A DNA stretch of 64,000 bases. Origin: Lineus longissimus (Eukaryota > Nemertea > Pilidiophora > Heteronemertea > Lineidae). The stretch is from positions 16,911,808-16,975,807 of the forward strand of contig NC_088315.1 of assembly GCF_910592395.1 (NCBI RefSeq). The letters run 5' to 3'. How positions within the stretch are numbered: position 1 is the first letter of the stretch; each line of letters begins with the position of its first letter. Under the pieces are notes generated by a model. That model ran no database searches and had not been told where the DNA came from. It worked only from the letters and a program-made list of their open reading frames with translations. Positions 35,350 through 46,400 of the stretch are shown in pieces. Position numbers and translations under genes: made by a program.

Positions 35350-35561
35350 TGCATTAAAAGTTACCTGGAGGCCACCATTACTGCTGCGAATCGAAAAGCA
35401 CATGATCAGCGAGGCAACCTGCGCAAGTTGGAGCCTGGTCTCCTGTCAAAACCCCCTTGCGATTTACCATGGCAATTACCAATGCGCAATACTCGCCAAC
35501 AGGTGTGCATGATCATAAGCTTCTCGGACCCGTGTGCCATGTGTTACTCAAATGTTAGAAT

Positions 35562-35807
35562 TTAACTCAACTGGTTGACTTCGCAGCCGCATGCAGGGAA
35601 AATGCACTTTTCTGAGTAAATAAAATTCGTTTGGTGAGCACTTGGTTCGAATTCCCAAATTACCGATAAGTTCATCTTCCATGGCTGCATTGACTGGCTT
35701 GGTTGACTTTCATCATTTTGACTGACAGCAGATTCGTCGACATTTGCAATATACAGTGTACAAAGTACATAGTACAAAGTTCTATGATAGGCGTTGAAAT
35801 CATCCAA
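35562..35807 (-). CDS. Conserved block E5 of unit U3 (exon candidate)
   Basis: Same frame as U4 and U5. Copy-specific changes are LSVIWEFEPSAHQTNFIYS. No breaks. Confidence 0.35.
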   Translation of the reverse strand: MDDFNAYHRTLYYVLCTLYIANVDESAVSQNDESQPSQSMQPWKMNLSVIWEFEPSAHQTNFIYSEKCIFPACGCEVNQLS

Positions 35808-36048
35808 TATATAACCGTAAAATTGAACAAATTTGCAATGGAGAGACGAATTTACATCTGGTTATGATGAAGAAAGGGCAAACTGAAAAGCCGGTTTTGA
35901 ACACAGGTGGTGTCCGCCGGCTACGACACACCAGCTTTCGACATTACGACATCCGTCATGGTGTGAAATTTCTCTGTACATTTTTTACATACGTACTTTC
36001 TTTCACGTTGGATGTCTTTTTTCATAGATGAATGAACGATATATAAAT

Positions 36049-36411
36049 CTATATCATTGGCGAAAAAAAGTCTATGTCTGCATGAATGAGTGGTCCTGGT
36101 AACATACCTGGGGACGCAAGCATGACATTATTACCGTTGAGTCCACATTGCCAAACAAGTTTGTTTTGCAAGGAGTTGTCCTCGAAAACGATGTGCACAG
36201 TGGTTGCAGACAGGTTCAACGAAACAAACACATTTGTTTTCATATAACAACATCGACCTAAGTCTTTTCGCATTTCCAAATCGCTCTCTTCTTGATCATC
36301 ATACTTAAAAATCACGGTCATTCCTTCCTCACACATTATGTCAAATGCTTCCCGTCCTGTTAACTCTTGACTCGATAATGCATAGAATAATAAAACTAAA
36401 TTCTGGTGCAA
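36049..36411 (-). CDS. Block E4 of unit U3, only fully open copy
   Basis: Reads QELTGREAFDIMCEEGMTVI, then YDDQEESDLEMRKDLGRCC and VSLNLSATTVHIVFEDNSLQ, ending before a good donor (CCCCAG then GTATGT, about 36109). Alternating hydrophobics and paired Cys suggest a small beta-sandwich, possibly Ig-like; this is inference. A roughly 35-base segment present in U4 and U5 is missing just before the donor. Confidence 0.4.
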   Translation of the reverse strand: MHQNLVLLFYALSSQELTGREAFDIMCEEGMTVIFKYDDQEESDLEMRKDLGRCCYMKTNVFVSLNLSATTVHIVFEDNSLQNKLVWQCGLNGNNVMLASPGMLPGPLIHADIDFFSPMI

Positions 36412-36456
36412 TTATCAACATGGGGAATACTATCTGAGGGGATGACAAAGGCTGAG

Positions 36457-36705
36457 CTAGATGTCAAGCGATTTGAAAGTTTTAATGAAATAAACCGCTT
36501 CTTTTGATTGTGAATTGTACCTTGCTGTTTGGATCTGATCCAGATTGAATTTTATCAATTGGCAGTAGTGGCTCTTTAGTTTCTTAACCGAAATGAATGA
36601 TCTGCATGGCCTAGTTAGGATGCAGCGAACGGCGCAAGCAGAGGCACTCGGGATATGTCTAGTCGGTGCGCGTGAGGACAGAGGCAATGGGACTCTTATT
36701 CGCAT
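36457..36705 (-). CDS. Conserved block E3 of unit U3 (exon candidate)
   Basis: KKLKSHYCQLIKFNLDQIQT; nearly identical to U5 outside Asn/Lys at one site. Confidence 0.3.
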   Translation of the reverse strand: MRIRVPLPLSSRAPTRHIPSASACAVRCILTRPCRSFISVKKLKSHYCQLIKFNLDQIQTARYNSQSKEAVYFIKTFKSLDI

Positions 36706-37095
36706 GAATATTCGCCCTGAAAAAAGATATTTTGTGTCAAAAAAGAAAGAAAGCTAACTCACTTCCACTGCTGATTGTCATTTTGGACATGCATCACATT
36801 GATATGTACAATTTTAGCTCTTATTAATATCAAAGCCTACCTCATGTGCAATATCTGCTATCATAAAACTCATGCATCTGACCCCAAGTGATTAGAGTGT
36901 AAAATCACCTCATACCGCAGAGGTGGCACCCAACATGTACATGTACTAGATTGACACAATTGCGTATTTCGTGCCATCTTAAGGTAAACAGGTGTAATAT
37001 TCGCTTCTCCCACGCTTCTTACAAACCCCTGAGACATTAGCCATCATTTGTTGAAATACAGAGATGCACGTCAGTCACCTTTAAGTCACCAAATA

Positions 37096-37304
37096 TAACT
37101 GTCAACCTCGATCCAGTACCGTGCTTCTAAGGAATTGCATGAACGGAAATCGCACTCAGAAATCTTAAAATTGGGGTTTCGAATCGGGGTTGCAGTACGC
37201 ACCCCGAAGGAGACAGCCAATGAAAATACGAGTTTGGGTCTCGCTGTTACAACGTTGTTGAAATTCTCCGACTCGAGTGAAAGCAACGCTCCGATTAGGC
37301 GCAA
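37096..37304 (-). CDS. Conserved block E2 of unit U3 (exon candidate)
   Basis: ENFNNVVTARPKLVFSLAVS, then FKISECDFRSCNSLEARYW. Fully open. Confidence 0.35.
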
Positions 37305-37336
37305 TAACTTCTACGCTTGCACTTCAGCCAAATGAG

Positions 37337-37446
37337 GGCTCGGTGCTGTTTGTCTAGTGTAATGGCACCCAGGGTGCTTATTGTCCAGTCGCTCTCGAAC
37401 CTGGGTACCATTTGTCGGCACCAAGGACGACATGCACCCTTTCAGC
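37337..37446. mobile_element. Remnant right arm of the 9-bp-TSD element
   Basis: Corresponds to the last 110 bases of 13853-14422 and is followed by CCTAATTAG. The left arm and interior are gone and E2-side sequence abuts it directly. Confidence 0.75.
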
Positions 37447-37712
37447 CCTAATTAGCTATACAAGGGGCATAAAGCTTTGTAATTCATCGATGAAGGGAAA
37501 AATCATGTAATATGAATAATTTGTCATTTCACCAAGCTCTTTGCTGTTCGTGGCCGTGCTGGCTGTTACGACATCCACCCTTTCAGCCCTAATTAGCTAT
37601 ACATGGGGCATAAAGCTTTGTAAACCATCGATGAAGGGAAAAATCATGTAATATGAATAATTTGTCATTTCACCAAGCCATTCGCTGTTCGTGGCCGTGC
37701 TGGCTGTTAAGT
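37428..37712. repeat. 141-bp tandem duplication
   Basis: From cgacatgcaccctttcagc to gctggctgtta is repeated once (37428-37568, 37569 onward) with a few substitutions. It includes the tip of the transposon remnant, so it arose after that insertion. Confidence 0.85.
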
Positions 37713-38715
37713 CAGCTTGTCTTAGCAATGACCCTTATTCACGCATTAATAAGGTTTTATGCAGAGAAAAGCGAATAGGTTGGCTTATTCCTTGCACCAA
37801 AATATTCTTTTGTTTCTCACAATTAGGAAGATTTGTCAACCTGAAAGACTGTTTCATTTATTCAATATTCGTTACTGTAACCAGGTATATCTTTGATAAG
37901 ATAGCAAGTAGCATTCTTTATTTTATTTCACATTTTAGGTGGTTTCGATAGACTTTGGACAGTTCTAACAATACAATAGAAAGGAATGTTCTGTCACTGT
38001 TCCAACCATCATCACATTTCAAAGGTTACCTGGCCTGAAATGAATACGGGATGACAGATAGATCACGGTCATGATCAATTATAAACTGACACACCTGCAT
38101 CAAAGGGGTCTCTTCTCCACCGAATACTACATCCACACACTACAAAGTTTTCACATGTATTACTTGTAACCTTACTGTTGAGAAGTACAAAAGGTAGCTC
38201 ATCAAAGTAGATTCTATTTTTAGACACTGTGAGCTATAATTGCTAATTTCCATATTACTACCCACCCACTGCACTGGCCTAAGCTCTACCATGGCATCAC
38301 TCATTACTAATTCATATGTGTGTGTATTATACTATCGGCACATAGGGGGATAAAAGAACACAACAGGACCATCGCCTCAAAATTGGGCTCAGTTGTAAAA
38401 ACAGCTGTACATACAATGCAACATGGCATTTCAATTGAAGTTTTTTTAAAACTAATCCGTCTTTGCTGATGGTAAATACAGTAGCCCCGCAGTGGACTGC
38501 CCTTAGTCCATCATATCTGATAGCGTTTGAAATAATGGCCGATGGTCGATCTAAATTTGATAATTGCGCTGCGCGGCCGGGCGCTTAAAAAAGGCGGTCC
38601 TTTTCTATGCATGCATGTCAGCTTTGGCTGGAATAATACCACGGCACTCCACGTGTGTAGCGGGATATGCAAGGAGGAATAACTGATCCTTGTCTCCTAT
38701 ATTGCTCAAACCAAC
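37713..38715. other. Intron between E2 and exon 1 of unit U3
   Basis: Collinear with U1, U4 and U5. No open frame is maintained. Confidence 0.5.
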
Positions 38716-39439
38716 CTGATATCCACTGCCAGTAGGATGCAATATTGGCTGCAGTGAGTTTCTTATTCGATAACAAGAGCTTGGTTACGTAATAAGTTCC
38801 AATCACATGGCAGAGTGGCTGTTTGCTTCCGAAGCGTAAATTGAGGTCCGGGTCTTGTGCATATGTCAGTCTCATGTTTTGAACGATCTTTTTCGTTTTG
38901 CCTAAACTGAAATGTAGAGACATAGCCAAACGGTCTAGGAAAACGTGTATCCGTACCCACTGATTGATGATACATTTTGGTAGCATGATATTTTTGCCAG
39001 GATTTTCATGCCCTTTCAAATTAAATGCATCTTTCGCTATGTGCAGAGTCAATTCACACCGTACTCTGCCCCGCTTCTTCTTTGTTATCTTCATACAAAT
39101 GTTAAGTACCATGTAGGCCCCTATCCTCAACCTGACCTCGACAATCGAATAGATTCTTCGCGTATCATTGAAAAGAAAGAAAGCAAGGAATGCAAGGGTC
39201 AGTGTAGGGGATGGAATGCGTAGGTATATTGACAGTTGACCCTTTTTTCCTTTACATGTTAACTCTTTGGCATCGTGTATTGCGCCGGGACCGACCACCA
39301 AACGCGTTACTCCTCTCCAAGAATGTCGATCTCCAACTATATTATCATCAACGTTGAACCTGTCGAACGGCCAACACCACAAACCAGAGCTCGCCCCAGA
39401 TACTATTTCAAGTGAAATTGTTGCCAATGTCAACGCCAT
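38716..39439 (-). CDS. Secreted LamG-type lectin-domain protein, exon 1, unit U3
   Basis: ATG at 39439; same length as U5. Visible copy-specific residues include SSGLWCWPFDRFNV, RLVVGPGAIHDAKE and LTLHIAKDAFNLKG. The WPFD start, the NQWVRIHVFLDR strand and the LTAANIASYW helix are all intact, as are six Cys. A CAG then GTTGG donor follows WQWIS at 38716. The unit has all of E2-E5, though E6 is frameshifted, so its C-terminus may differ from other copies. Confidence 0.7.
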
Positions 39440-40262
39440 GACAGTTGAGTATTTCAATTCCTCACGTGATTTTCAAGCTGGGAGTTTCTTAAAGGGTCGT
39501 TAATGGGTGTCGACTCCATTTTTGCAAAGTTGCCCACAAATTTATCGTAGATGTGGTTATAACTGTGTCGCGACAACACTAACATTACACTCACTCGTGG
39601 TTGTCGCACGAGACACGCACTGAAAGCCATTATAATTGAAGACCAGGCGTTCAAATGAGTACGGTTCCAGGGATGCTTACCTGACCCAAATGCACAGTGC
39701 ATCATGTATAGAAGAAGGGAAACCTGATCCGGAGGTTGGCACTATCAATGTAGGCCGTCATTTATTTACTTTGTGTCGGGCAATTTGATCGGCCATCCGT
39801 TTATGATGGTGCGTCCGACAGATTACCTGGCGAGAGTTATCGGCGGTGAAAGGAAGAGACTTTAGGACTGATATTCACCGCCGATAAGTATGGCATGCAT
39901 AAATGGCTATATCCTCAAAATGGATAGAGCAAATTGCATGGGGTTTTCTGTATTGTATACTTTTGAAATCGTCTTACAGCAGGAAATGGCAAAATACCTG
40001 GAGTCATGGCCTTTAACTGAAAGATATATCGTCATAGTAATTGTCGCATTTTTATTGCAGTATGTTTGTTCTTCTTCTGGTTCATCAGTAAATTATTCTT
40101 ACTGAACGTGTTTGATGCTTTTCCAATTTCGTTTTAGCTCTCAGATAGTAGAAAAACGCGTTATTCGCTTTTTTCAGTACGCGCAAGTTCGGGTGCGAAA
40201 GACCTTTCTCGCCACGTGAGTACAGGCACGCCGAGATACGCTTTCACGTCACCCCGCTGTTA
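39440..40262. other. 5' flank of unit U3
   Basis: Shared with the U4 flank. Contains the intact target sites for the 27896-28948 and 29020-31524 insertions. No gene is seen. Confidence 0.5.
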
Positions 40263-40703
40263 AGCCCGCAGCACACTAGCCGCCAACTTCGGCTTTCACA
40301 GGCGTTTTTTGCCGCAAGAGTCCTGAACTCCTGAAAAATCCCTAGTCTGCTACGAATGGCGTCGGCGAACGCGACTTGACGCCACTTGCCGCAACTAAAC
40401 GCCAAATATCTAACATGTTTGATTTTTGACGCGTGTCGCCGCGTTTGAACGCAAGACGAAGCCAGGTGTGCTACGGATGGCCGCCTGACTTGGAGTCGGC
40501 GGCGATGGTATGGCCAATCAGCTTGCGTCTTGATGTCACCTGATTTCAAAATGGCAGCCTAAAGTGGCGGAAAAGATGCTACTGGACGCCGATTCTGGGC
40601 AGGTGTGCTCTGACCGGGATCCACTGGCCGCCAACTTTGGCGTCGTGAGGCGTCAGCTGAACGCTTCTTGTCGCCGAAGTTGGCGGCTAGTGTGCTGCGG
40701 GCT
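40263..40703. mobile_element. GC-rich Harbinger-type MITE, second copy
   Basis: Same 441-bp length, TTA flanks (40260-40262, 40704-40706) and site as 2507-2947, so it is one insertion copied with the array and not a second event. Confidence 0.85.
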
Positions 40704-40807
40704 TTACGACGCAACGTCTTTTCCATTCATCGTCGGCGTTGTGGAGTAATGAAGCGTCATCAGTGTGACGTTGGAAAAATCGATATCAGCACCATGGCGT
40801 CAAGGGG

Positions 40808-41357
40808 TAAATCAGTCATTTCTCTTCATTTTTTCTTTAAAACAATGGAGAACCACAGGAAGAAAGCATGCCTAGGTGCTTCAGCTTTCAGTTGTGATTA
40901 ACCCCCGTCGTCGCCGCAACTGACAAAAGCCATACTTGTGGAAAAATCATGCATGGGGCCTATCACTGCCTCCTTCAAGAGTTATGGCGTCAGACTTCAA
41001 AAGCCACAAGAATTTCCTGCGGATGGATGAAGCTCTTCGTATTCCGAAATTAAGTGTTCAATTTCTTGAAATGCCATTCTCTATCTTTCATTGAGGCTGC
41101 CATTTTGTCCCAGTAGCTCCATCACATGATCCAAATCTGTTCCCTGATTGGCTGCTGATTGCCCAACACCAACCAACATGTTGTTCAGAAGTAGCATGGC
41201 CTAACATAGGCCAACATTGGCCAACAAGTTGGCTGATGTTTTCACTTGTTTTTGGACCCGTCCACACTGGCAAACAATAGCAAACATGCCTCTGCAACAA
41301 GGCCCAACACGATGTTGGCCAACATTTGTTGGTTCATGTTGGCTAGTGTGGACCGGG
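40808..41357. other. Copy-specific 550-bp insert with GTTGGCC repeats
   Basis: Missing from 3.05 kb, where aaggggtag leads quickly to the 149-bp MITE. Bases 41190-41357 are full of AACATG/GTTGGCCAAC words and end GCTAGTGTGGACCGGGCT, resembling the end of the TTA element (CACACTAGC). It is probably a truncated relative of that MITE group; the left end is not found. Confidence 0.5.
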
Positions 41358-41506
41358 CTATAGATCCATGCACTTGATTGGGAACAACGTTTACATAACG
41401 TGGTGTTGATCGTCATCACGTCACCGTGCATTTTTATATCAGTATAACGTGATGTGACGCGAAGTCTTCGTAAACGTTGTTCCCAATCAAGTGCATCGAT
41501 GTATAG
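41358..41506. mobile_element. 149-bp foldback MITE, second copy
   Basis: Same arms and length as 3065-3213. Here its left end abuts the GTTGGCC-rich insert. Confidence 0.65.
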
Positions 41507-41589
41507 TGCATCGTTCCAAGTGGAAAGATGTGATGCGTGGAGAGTTAATTCGGGTCAAATCGGAGTCAACATTTGAAAAGCGCGATAAT

Positions 41590-41952
41590 ATCATGCCGCG
41601 AAGTTACTATCTATAGCTCACAAGATCATTTGCATAAGATATTGATGACGTTTTAGTCACGTGACAGGCGTACATCGACACTTATTTCTACGCATTTGAG
41701 CTTATTCCAAAGTAAATTATCTTTGACCCTGCATTGTTTTTAGCATGAATGATACCATGAGTCAGAGAGAGAAATATTCAGAACAATTATGTAGTATTTC
41801 CAACACTCGGACATGTGCCAGATTGAATCTAACTGCCCAAGTCAGAAAGCCTGAATCCATTACGAAACCGCATTTTGTCCGACATTGCCTGTAATTCAGC
41901 GATGGGGAAATAGAGGGCAGCAGCTGCAGTGACGTCATCTTCGCGGAATGCT
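41590..41952. mobile_element. 363-bp TIR element, AT site, complete right end
   Basis: Left end ATCATGCCGCGAAG, right end CTTCGCGGAATGCT. Same site as 3297-3652, but it keeps the right terminus lost there. Confidence 0.8.
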
Positions 41953-43005
41953 GTTCAGTCAGATTTGTAAATGTTTCCTTTTTTTGTGCAATTTGTTGAT
42001 GGAAACTACTTATGTAGAATAGGAGGTGACTGGGCAGGCGACCGCTGGGTAATATTGCCCTAAATAATGCCAGTGGTCATTTAAGGATACTTGACGTTTT
42101 ATCCAACTTGCTTCAATAGGTTTTCATCACTTGAAGATACGATGAACTCACCACGACTGTTGACACAAGAACCTGAAACGGGTAAAATCCAAACGCCAAA
42201 ACTGGGGGGGGGGGGGGGGGGAGACGAAGAGAGAACCACGTCGAAACTGCCAGAGCAAGGAAAGAAGTTGTGACGTCATTCGTCGCGCGAGATAAATCTT
42301 GGGTGCTCTCTCGATCATGCCCTTTTATTATCGCAAAACGGAAAAAGAATATTTTTGCGAATTCCGCTAGGAGGTTTTTCTTGCGAAAGTCTTTCGCCGC
42401 GAAAATCTCCATGTCATTGTTGGCTTGTTGCCATGCACCCAGCTAGGCCCTATAATGTAGATCTCAGCAAATACTCAACCATAAAGAGGTGATTATTTGG
42501 AGACTGCGTATACTCCCTGCAATAAGCACATATCATAACTACAACTGACAAACACACAAATTATTATCAAAAGGTGTATACATCGAAAGCATTTTCTGTA
42601 GTTTTATTTATTTAACTCTGTTTCTCATCAATTTCAAGGGAATACCGGGAACTCATCCACCCAACGCCGAAAACCAACTCTGCCTCTCCAAAAACGTCGA
42701 CCAAACAGTACCCGTACTTCTGTTTTTTTTTTCTTATCTGGTAAGCGTTAACGCTTGTATACAGATAGAAAATATCGGAGCTAAAGGTCCGTCCTCGTGC
42801 GTTTATCCATAGTTAATCGTGTGGGGTAAATGTATTCAGCCAATTAATGAGCACTCCCCAACCGGAAGTTGCAGACGACGTTCCCGTTGTCCAATTTCAT
42901 GCAAGTGCATTTCATCGTGTTTTTCAATAGGCATAGAAATAGGTACATATACATGTACCACTTTTTGGGTTTTCCCCATTCATTTCGCTATGAGTAATGA
43001 TTGCG
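41953..43005. other. A'-type spacer of unit U2 with an 18-G run
   Basis: G run at 42204-42221. Otherwise as 3653-4572, with AATAAA-like minus-strand signals near 42320 and 42605. Confidence 0.5.
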
Positions 43006-43221
43006 CTAAATACAGTAAGCCAAGGACAGGTCAATCCCCCAGTCGACAGTCTCGTTGTTGTCGAAAAGGACTTCGTTGGTTTTGACACTTGTGACGAATG
43101 GATCCAGAATGAATTCCCAAAATAGTGTTGAAGTGGCAAACAGATAATAACGGCGAAGAGGACGATGCTGGGCACGCTGAATGGATGTGATGTTGTAGTC
43201 CACGATGCAGAGAGCGTTGGC
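43006..43221 (-). CDS. Candidate terminal exon E6 of unit U2
   Basis: Nearly the same as U6, with the long tail ETVDWGIDLSLAYCI. One of the two best open copies, in a unit with an intact exon 1, so it is the most plausible functional E6. Confidence 0.4.
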   Translation of the reverse strand, partial: ANALCIVDYNITSIQRAQHRPLRRYYLFATSTLFWEFILDPFVTSVKTNEVLFDNNETVDWGIDLSLAYCI

Positions 43222-43479
43222 CTGCACGAGAGGTGTTGACACAGGTGACTCACGACCGTAATACTTGGAGGGATGTGGTGGCACAGTTGACAAAGAAATG
43301 TCAAGTTGCTGGAGTGTGTGAGTCGAAATGCAAGTGGGGATTTTCACTCTCACTAAATATGCGCTGCTGGAAATAACCCTTTGACAAAGCCTTTTTATAA
43401 TTGCATTGATTCCAATGTCTATATGCTTAAATCAACAATAACACGTTTCGTGAAAATGAAAATCAATAGCGTTCATAAT

Positions 43480-46400
43480 CAATACAGTGTAATATTCTAA
43501 CCGCGAAATCTCATCTTTTCCATACATATACATGCCGTCACATGTTACGTTGCGGATAAAAATATCCAGATCAAATCAAAATTTACCAAAAGGGATATAC
43601 CAAATTGCAAATGCGTATGAATTTAATTCCAGTTGTAATGATACTGAAATATCAGAAATAATGTCTTATTAACCGTCCATACTCCTTGCGCAGTGATATT
43701 AGTTTGATGAGGTGGTCCAACTCTCATTGCTGAAATTGGCCGCCATTGAAATCTGAATGTGTGGAAATCGCTCATCCTCGAAACAACAAGACTTTCTGTG
43801 GCTTTTTTTTATTCCAAAACTTAAAAACAGATTGTCATATTGCATTACAAATTTTTGTCAATAAAAATTCTTCCTAAAAAAAGTGATTTTGAGGGTTTTA
43901 TGCGCACTATTTTGATAGCGTAAAGAAGATTGCTATGTTGACTGTGATCATGTTTCTACGCGCAGTCGATGATTTGAAGCGACGTTAGTTTTGGCCCTTA
44001 AACAATGTTAAACAGATTTAATCGGCTCAAAATGGGAATAAATATTCACTATGGTAGTATTAAACAGGGTTACATTACAGCAGACTCGAAGATCTTTAAG
44101 TAAATCGCCACATTTACAGCATTTTGTTCGAGTGTTCTTGCCGTGTACATTTGTGTACATTACAAATGCAATACATGTTAAATGGAAGCCAATACTTGCA
44201 GAGAGAATATGCTTATCGCTTTGAAAATTATCGCTGCTTTGGAGAATGATTCTCGTCTTGAATATTGACTGTATGGCCTTGTTTCAAACCTTTTGACAAT
44301 GCATCATTTTGTGTTGTCCACTTCAATATATAGTAGCTTTCTCATGGCCTTTTGGTGTTTCTTGAAGAGTTGAAGATGGTACATGTGCATTAAAATCAGT
44401 CAAAAATAGATAAAATAAGGGGCACGAGTTAGATAAATTGAATACAGCGGGGATTCCAATAGGCCTTTCGAGGGACAGAACATGTCGGCACAAAAAGCAC
44501 CAGTAGTTGAGCCAACATGTTACCGTACCAATATAGTTTATTGACCTTGCAGTTCATTTTCTGAGATATTCATGTCACAGCACAGCGTACACCACATCTA
44601 TATCACACATGACACTATGCATTTTTATGATGGAACCCATCTTGTTTCCATAAATGATGTTTATGTCCCAACCCTCCTGCCAGACTCCACTGGATGGATC
44701 AATAGCGCTGATTTAGGTCTCCTGATTCATGACTTCAGCTCTCGAGATGCTGGCAACGGACGCTCGCGGTAGAATTTGTAGGCTATATGCGACCATTGAT
44801 TCTATGAAGGGTTGTGATATTGGCAGTGTTGAAGAACATCGTAATCTTGAATTTTGAACACGTACTGATATTTCAAATTGTGTACAGCGCTCGTCTTCTC
44901 AACTGCAGTTTGTTTTACCCCAGCTATTGGCATGTGCACTGTATATTGAGATTCGAGCTCTACTCCCTGGGGAGCATACACGTATCACCAAGCTACATGT
45001 ACTCAGCGCTGATGACTGGCATTGACATTTTGATATTTCTGCCAGGCCGACGATATGCCCTTGGGTGGAAGAGAAACAAGTAGGGTCGAATGCCTTACCA
45101 AAGGACATAAAGGCAAACAGCACTCACTACTGATTATCTCGAGAGTCCAACCAACGACATTGTGATTTTGAGTCCGGGTCTCTTGCAATGATGATCCCCA
45201 TTGATAGTGCATTCCACAACCAATCCCTTTAATAGCATTCCGCGAAGATGACATCACTGCAGCTGCTGCCCTCTATTTCCCCATCGCTGAATTACAGGCA
45301 ATGTCGGACAAACAAGCGGTTTCGTAATGGATTCAGGCTTTCTAACTAGGGCAGTTAGATTCAATCCGGCACATGTCCGAGTGTTGGAAATACTACATAA
45401 TTGTTCTGAATATTTCTCTCTCTGACTCTATGGTATCATTCATGCTAAAAACAGTGCAGGGTCAAAGATAATTGACTTTGAAATAAGCTCAAATGCGTAG
45501 AAATAAGTGTCGATGTCCGACTGTCACGTGACTAAAACGTCATCAAAATCTTATGTAAATGACCTTGTGAGCTATAAATAGTAACTTCGCGGAATGCTAT
45601 TGCTTCGGGCTATAAGCAGGCGCCAGAGAGTAAATCAAAATTACGGGAAAAATTGTTTAATCTCCACTAATAGTAAGTATCAGTTCAAAATGGCGGCTGC
45701 ATTTGAATACAAGATGGCGGTCACTAGGGGCAAAGTAGCATCTTGATCGGTATATTACTAAAAGGCCCGTGACAGACAGTTATGTGACCTTGCCTTATTT
45801 GATGCTTTCCCATTTGAGATTGGGATGCATCATGCTAAGCTAACTGCTTGAATAGACTGTATACGTATACAGTACATCAATCTGTTTCTACTGTGTATGC
45901 AACCTCAAGCACATGCAAACTTTCAACTGTTAATTGCTCCGTAATGCAGTATGATACATGGTGTGAATGCTTTGTTATATTTTATGCAATGCCATTTGCA
46001 TTGTTAATGGTCTGATTATTTCCTTTTTTGATAGAAAAGAATAAGGTTGACCGTAGTCTGGACCATCTCAGTCGATTTTAGAGGTCTTCGAAGCATTAGG
46101 GTACCTGTTCAACAAGTACATGGGGAAAGACATTTTCTCATGCCTACATGTATGAAAAAATGTGTTACTCGGAAAGTTTTAGCAACTATCTTATTCTCCA
46201 GTATTTATTTCAGTCTGTATCAAAGCAATTATGACGAACATCGAGTTTTTGAATGGAACCACATACATATTCTCCGTATATTCATCAGGCCGCGACTAGC
46301 TTTCTGATCTGCGCCGGACTTATGAACTGGAAATTAGAAGGTTCATTTTTAGCCCCCCCCCCCCCCGCGAAAATGTAACAAGTGAGCCGAAACGTTGGCA

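Noticed and set aside
37691-37951. Plus-strand open frame of about 86 codons, repeated at 60805
   Set aside because: Opposite the gene strand in an intron; not kept open in U4 and U5.
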